10,218 nucleotides of DNA from an uncultured Clostridia bacterium (lineage in GTDB: Bacteria; Bacillota; Clostridia; UBA1381). Position 1 is the first letter of the stretch. Every line of letters starts with the position of its first letter. This document shows, one piece after another, positions 7,189-10,218 of this stretch. The notes below the pieces were generated by a model that saw only the letters and a program-made list of their open reading frames with translations, was not told where the DNA came from and did not search any database. The position numbers and the translations under genes were made by a program. Location of the stretch: the NCBI GenBank assembly GCA_905235885.1, contig CAJONM010000179.1, positions 1-10,218 on the forward strand, given 5' to 3'.

Positions 7189-8553
7189 TTATTTTGTGTA
7201 CTTGTTGCCCTTCCAGCCTTCCTTATTTACCTGCTTTGCGCGTGCTATCGCCAGACCTTTATCGGGTATATCATCCGTTATTGTGGAGCCTGCGGCAATA
7301 TACGCGCCGTCTCCGACATTTATCGGAGATACAAAGTTGGTGTTGCAGCCGACAAATACATCGTCGCCTATCGTTGAACGGTATTTGTCCTTTCCGTCAT
7401 AATTGCAGGTGACTGTTCCGCACCCGAAATTGACATTCCTGCCTATATCGCTGTCGCCGAGATATGTCAGATGTGATATTTTCGTGCCATCGCCGATGTT
7501 GTCGTTTTTGATCTCGACAAAATCGCCGACCTTGACATTTTTCCCTACATTGCAGCCCGGACGAACATATGCAAACGGTCCCACGCTCGTGCCGCTGCCG
7601 ATCCTGCTCTTTAAGATGACGGAGCTTGTTACGGTAACATTATCACCCAGCTGCGCGTCATCAAGCTTGCAGCCCATTTCTATCACACAGCCCTTTCCGA
7701 TCTTTGTTTTGCCCGATATTATTACATTCGATGCGATAACCGTATCTCTGCCTATTTCCGCGTCCGCGGATATGAATACGCTTGAGGGATTTATTATCGT
7801 AACGCCCTCTCTCATATGGCACTTGTTTATCCTGTCCTGCATGATCGCCTCTGCCTCACTGAGCTGGACACGATCGTTTATTCCGCGTATCTCGTCGTTA
7901 TCTTCAAGCCTGTATCCGCCTATTTTCTTTGAGCTGTTTCTGAGGATCTCAAGAGTATCGGTAAGATAATATTCGCCCTGAGCATTATTGGGTGTAAGCT
8001 TATCGAGCGCGAAAACGAGAGCGTCACTGTCAAACACATACATTCCTGAGTTTATCTCGCGTATTGCCTTTTCGCTGTCTGTTGCATCCTTCTGCTCAAC
8101 AATCTTTAATACCGAGCCGTCCGCGCCGCGCACGATCCTGCCGTAGCCGGTTGCATCGCTTAGCTCGGCAGTAATGACCGTTGCGCTGTTCCCTTGCGAT
8201 TTGTGATAATCTACCGCTGCCTTTATCGTATCGGCGCATACAAGCGGTGTATCACCGTTAAGAACAACAACGCAGTCCTTTGCCGCTCTTATGTATTCCT
8301 TTGCCTGCATTACCGCATGACCTGTACCGCGCTGCTCGCTTTGTATGGCGATCTTTGCTCTGTCCTCGATCACGGGGCGAACCATATCCGCCTTGTGACC
8401 TATTATCGCCACAACATCATCCGCGCCTGCCGCAACGGATGCGTCTATGACCCAACTCAAAAGCTCCTTGCCGCATACCTTATGGGTCACCTTCGGCATA
8501 TCCGACTTCATTCTTGTACCCATACCTGCCGCCAAAATAATACTCGTAAACAT
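7189..8553 (-). CDS. glmU: Bifunctional N-acetylglucosamine-1-phosphate uridyltransferase / glucosamine-1-phosphate acetyltransferase
   Basis: GlmU makes UDP-N-acetylglucosamine, the precursor of peptidoglycan and teichoic acids. It acetylates glucosamine-1-phosphate with acetyl-CoA, then transfers UMP from UTP. The 454 residues match the family. The N-terminal uridyltransferase shows LAAGMGTRMKSDMPKV (8-22), QSEQRGTGHA (71-80), NGDTPL (99-104, Mg-binding Asp101) and RGINDRVQL (223-231, Asn226). The C-terminal left-handed beta-helix of hexapeptide repeats begins near 250. Its acetyltransferase residues are visible: YVRPG (329-333), EIKND (347-351), ISHLTYLGDSDIG (359-371) with catalytic His361, and CNYDG (383-387). 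The start has GAAGGGAG 7 nt upstream and one base separates it from the ribF stop (TAATATG), suggesting coupled translation. In B. subtilis glmU is followed by prs; here it is followed directly by pth. Confidence 0.98.
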   Translation of the reverse strand: MFTSIILAAGMGTRMKSDMPKVTHKVCGKELLSWVIDASVAAGADDVVAIIGHKADMVRPVIEDRAKIAIQSEQRGTGHAVMQAKEYIRAAKDCVVVLNGDTPLVCADTIKAAVDYHKSQGNSATVITAELSDATGYGRIVRGADGSVLKIVEQKDATDSEKAIREINSGMYVFDSDALVFALDKLTPNNAQGEYYLTDTLEILRNSSKKIGGYRLEDNDEIRGINDRVQLSEAEAIMQDRINKCHMREGVTIINPSSVFISADAEIGRDTVIASNVIISGKTKIGKGCVIEMGCKLDDAQLGDNVTVTSSVILKSRIGSGTSVGPFAYVRPGCNVGKNVKVGDFVEIKNDNIGDGTKISHLTYLGDSDIGRNVNFGCGTVTCNYDGKDKYRSTIGDDVFVGCNTNFVSPINVGDGAYIAAGSTITDDIPDKGLAIARAKQVNKEGWKGNKYTK

Positions 8554-8554
8554 A

Positions 8555-9463
8555 TTAAAGCTCCCTTCTTGCGACCTGCTCGTCGCCGCGTATCTGCTCT
8601 ATCAGAGCATCGATACTGCTAAACTTCCTTACTCCCCTTATTCGTCTTATAAACTCTATCGTTATCGTTTTATCATAAATATCCTCGTCAAAATCAAGGA
8701 TATGACTTTCTATGGTTATCTTGTCACCGTCAAAGGTCGGATTGTCACCGACATTGGTGATGCACTTGTATTTCTTTCCGTCAACATACGCATAGCCCGT
8801 ATATACTCCCTGATACGGTATCAGCATATCATCGCCGTACTCTATGTTCGCTGTAGGAAATCCGATCTTTCTGCCGTTCTGCTTGCCCTGCACCACTCGT
8901 CCCTCGATCGCAAAATGCCGACCGAGCATATTTGCCGCGTGCTTTACGCTGCCTGCCTCGATATAATGGCGGATAGCGGTGCTTTTTACCGTAACGCCGT
9001 CATGGTCTATCTCGTCTACGATTATCACATCAAATCCGCGGCTTTTGCCAAGCTCCTCAAGCAGGCTTGTATCGCCCTTTGCCATATAGCCGAATCGATA
9101 ATCGTAGCCAACGCATACCGCCTTTATATGCAAGCTCGAAATGAGCTTGTCTATGAACATTTCCGGCGAGAGCTGCATAAATTCCTTATCGAAATCACGC
9201 AGATACACAAAATCCATATCCGCATCTTTGAGGATGCGCAGCTTTTGTTTTTCCTGTGTTATGACGCGCACCTCTTTGTTTTTCAGTGTCTTTTGCGTAT
9301 GCTCTTTGAAAAGCAGAACGCCGCATTTGAGGTCATTTTCTCTCGCGTATTCGCGGCATTGATATACGATCTCCATATGCGCCTTGTGCAGTCCGTCAAA
9401 ATTGCCCAGCGCAACTACCGTTCCGCTGTAAGGCACTCCTCCGCCGTTTCTTATTATATTCAT
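8555..9463 (-). CDS. ribF: Bifunctional riboflavin kinase / FMN adenylyltransferase (FAD synthetase)
   Basis: RibF phosphorylates riboflavin to FMN and adenylates FMN to FAD. The 302 residues match the family. The N-terminal adenylyltransferase domain has GNFDGLHKAH (20-29), GYDYRFG (119-125) and the KSTAIR version of the ISSTxIR motif (160-165). The C-terminal kinase domain has GRKIGFPTANI (197-207), the GVYTGYAYV strand (219-227), NVGDNPTF (237-244) and the catalytic Glu252 in ESHILDF. The first histidine motif reads HKAH where most members have HxGH, so the Gly is Ala. ATG 9463 is the only usable start: an in-frame TAA lies a few codons upstream with no ATG, GTG or TTG between. The gene is 46 nt downstream of truB, a very common bacterial pairing, and no FMN riboswitch fits in that gap. 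Confidence 0.97.
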   Translation of the reverse strand: MNIIRNGGGVPYSGTVVALGNFDGLHKAHMEIVYQCREYARENDLKCGVLLFKEHTQKTLKNKEVRVITQEKQKLRILKDADMDFVYLRDFDKEFMQLSPEMFIDKLISSLHIKAVCVGYDYRFGYMAKGDTSLLEELGKSRGFDVIIVDEIDHDGVTVKSTAIRHYIEAGSVKHAANMLGRHFAIEGRVVQGKQNGRKIGFPTANIEYGDDMLIPYQGVYTGYAYVDGKKYKCITNVGDNPTFDGDKITIESHILDFDEDIYDKTITIEFIRRIRGVRKFSSIDALIEQIRGDEQVARREL

Positions 9464-9475
9464 TGATACGAAATT

Positions 9476-9484
9476 CTCCCCCTT
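9476..9484 (-). promoter_or_regulatory. Ribosome binding site of ribF with a long spacer
   Basis: Read on the minus strand this is AAGGGGGAG, the only purine-rich block upstream of ribF. It lies 12 nt before the ATG at 9463, longer than the 5-10 nt at the other junctions in this array. An in-frame stop just upstream rules out an earlier start, so the spacing is probably real. Confidence 0.55.
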
Positions 9485-9509
9485 TTATAAGACCCGACCT
9501 GCTGTCGTT

Positions 9510-10218
9510 TCAGCTCCAGAATGATTTTATAAGCACCAGACGCGTATCACATATTTCCGATACGCACAAAAAAGTGTCATCGGCGCCGTAGAGCCTGTAT
9601 CGTTGTTTTTCCGTTCCGCCGCGCCATGTCATACGCACGCCGTTTCTGATGCTCCGCTCCTGATTGGGATTTAGCCGTATCTTCGGCAGATCCGAAAACA
9701 GACGGTCAACTGGTATCACAGCTCTTGATATATCATTCATATCATCGAGCATATCTATCGTATACGCGTCCGATACGGAAAAGCCTGCCGCTTCGGTTCG
9801 TCTGAGTTCGGTCATGACCGCGCCGCAGCCGAGCCGCGTTCCTATATCATCACAAAGAGATCGGATGTATGTACCCTTTGAGCAATGAACATCTATTGTA
9901 ACAAAAGGCATTGAGATATTCGTAACGGCAATTGAATATATCGCTATATCCCTTGCCTTCCGCTCTACCTCTATACCCTCTCTTGCCAACTCATACAGTT
10001 TTTTTCCGTTTTGCTTTATTGCGCTGTACATAGGCGGAAGCTGCTTTATATTGCCGGTAAATGAATTTACGCAGTCATAAAGCTCCCGTTCGGTAACATC
10101 GACGGTCTTTTCCTCTAATATGCTGCCCGTTATATCAAGCGTGTCGGTTCTCTTTCCCAATTCAAAAACGGCAGTATACCGCTTATCGGCTGCCGTGATC
10201 ATATCAGCCGCCTTTGTC
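9510..10218 (-). CDS. truB: tRNA pseudouridine(55) synthase TruB, N-terminus cut by the window edge
   Basis: TruB isomerises U55 in the T-loop of tRNA to pseudouridine. About 235 residues are visible. The frame stays open to the right edge: the codons before the ATG at 10202 read T-K-A-A-D, so that Met is internal, as in family members ending this block GKATKAAD. Roughly 60 N-terminal residues, including the catalytic Asp of the GHTGTLDP motif, lie outside the window. Counting from the internal Met, the visible family marks are DKRYTA (6-11) with the active-site Tyr, LGKRTDTLDITG (15-26), PPMYSAIKQNGKKLYELAREG (56-76), and the uracil-site CSKGTYIRSL (108-117). The C-terminal ~60 residues resemble the PUA-like tail. 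The gene ends in TGA, 46 nt before ribF. nusA-infB-rbfA are commonly found upstream of truB but cannot be checked here. Confidence 0.96.
   Translation of the reverse strand, partial: TKAADMITAADKRYTAVFELGKRTDTLDITGSILEEKTVDVTERELYDCVNSFTGNIKQLPPMYSAIKQNGKKLYELAREGIEVERKARDIAIYSIAVTNISMPFVTIDVHCSKGTYIRSLCDDIGTRLGCGAVMTELRRTEAAGFSVSDAYTIDMLDDMNDISRAVIPVDRLFSDLPKIRLNPNQERSIRNGVRMTWRGGTEKQRYRLYGADDTFLCVSEICDTRLVLIKSFWS

Noticed and set aside
8447..9466. A 339-codon open frame on the plus strand, antisense to ribF and crossing into glmU.
   Set aside because: It is longer than ribF but lies opposite two strongly conserved enzymes, crosses their junction, has no recognisable motif and is rich in Tyr, Ile, Cys and His as expected from reading codons backwards. 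It is a shadow of the codon bias of ribF and glmU.
9495..9507. Small inverted repeat CGAC-CTGCT-GTCG after the truB stop, as a possible terminator or attenuator.
   Set aside because: The stem is only 4 bp and no T-tract follows on the minus strand, so it is unlikely to stop transcription.
9464..9509. FMN riboswitch upstream of ribF.
   Set aside because: The gap is 46 nt, far too short for the RFN aptamer, and none of its conserved segments is visible.
9484..9513. Possible minus-strand promoter for ribF: CTGAAA (9508-9513), 18-bp spacer, TATAAA (9484-9489).
   Set aside because: Transcription would start near 9477, inside the AAGGGGGAG ribosome site of ribF, giving a message without a complete ribosome site. 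The -35 match is only 4 of 6.

Overview
The window is an ordinary bacterial housekeeping region, most likely from a member of the class Clostridia (Firmicutes). The evidence is the gene order glmU-pth-mfd and truB-ribF, purine-rich Shine-Dalgarno sites such as AAGGAG and GGGAG, a DHHW-family surface protein, and intermediate base composition with frequent ATA isoleucine codons. Genus cannot be assigned from the sequence alone.

Layout. Bases 1-280 hold the 3' end of a plus-strand gene resembling DHHW-family (AlgJ/AlgX-like) proteins. A compact inverted repeat at 283-314 separates it from a convergent block and probably acts as a terminator in both directions. From 325 to the right edge, everything is a single minus-strand array of eight genes. 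In transcription order (right to left) they are truB (cut by the window edge), ribF, glmU, pth, mfd, a COG1092-type methyltransferase, coaBC and trmB. The junctions are 46, 1, 20 and 2 bp, then a 1-bp TAATG overlap, then 28 and 5 bp. No internal promoter or terminator is convincing, so the array looks like one operon ending at the 283-314 terminator. There is no gene-free stretch longer than about 50 bp.

How the genes work together. Several products act on translation RNAs: TruB (tRNA pseudouridine 55), Pth (peptidyl-tRNA recycling), TrmB (tRNA m7G46) and probably the RlmI-like enzyme (rRNA is the usual substrate of characterised relatives). RibF makes FMN and FAD, and the CoaC half of CoaBC is an FMN enzyme of coenzyme A synthesis. 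GlmU makes UDP-GlcNAc for the cell wall. Mfd couples transcription to repair.

I found no mobile element, CRISPR array, riboswitch, RNA gene or novel defence-type system. The points worth a second look are an Asn in place of the catalytic Cys in the CoaC domain (ANGD for ACGD), a COG1092 methyltransferase with neither PUA domain nor motif-VI cysteine, an Ala in the RibF HxGH motif, and the joining of two normally separate conserved gene clusters without prs, ctc or rpsO.
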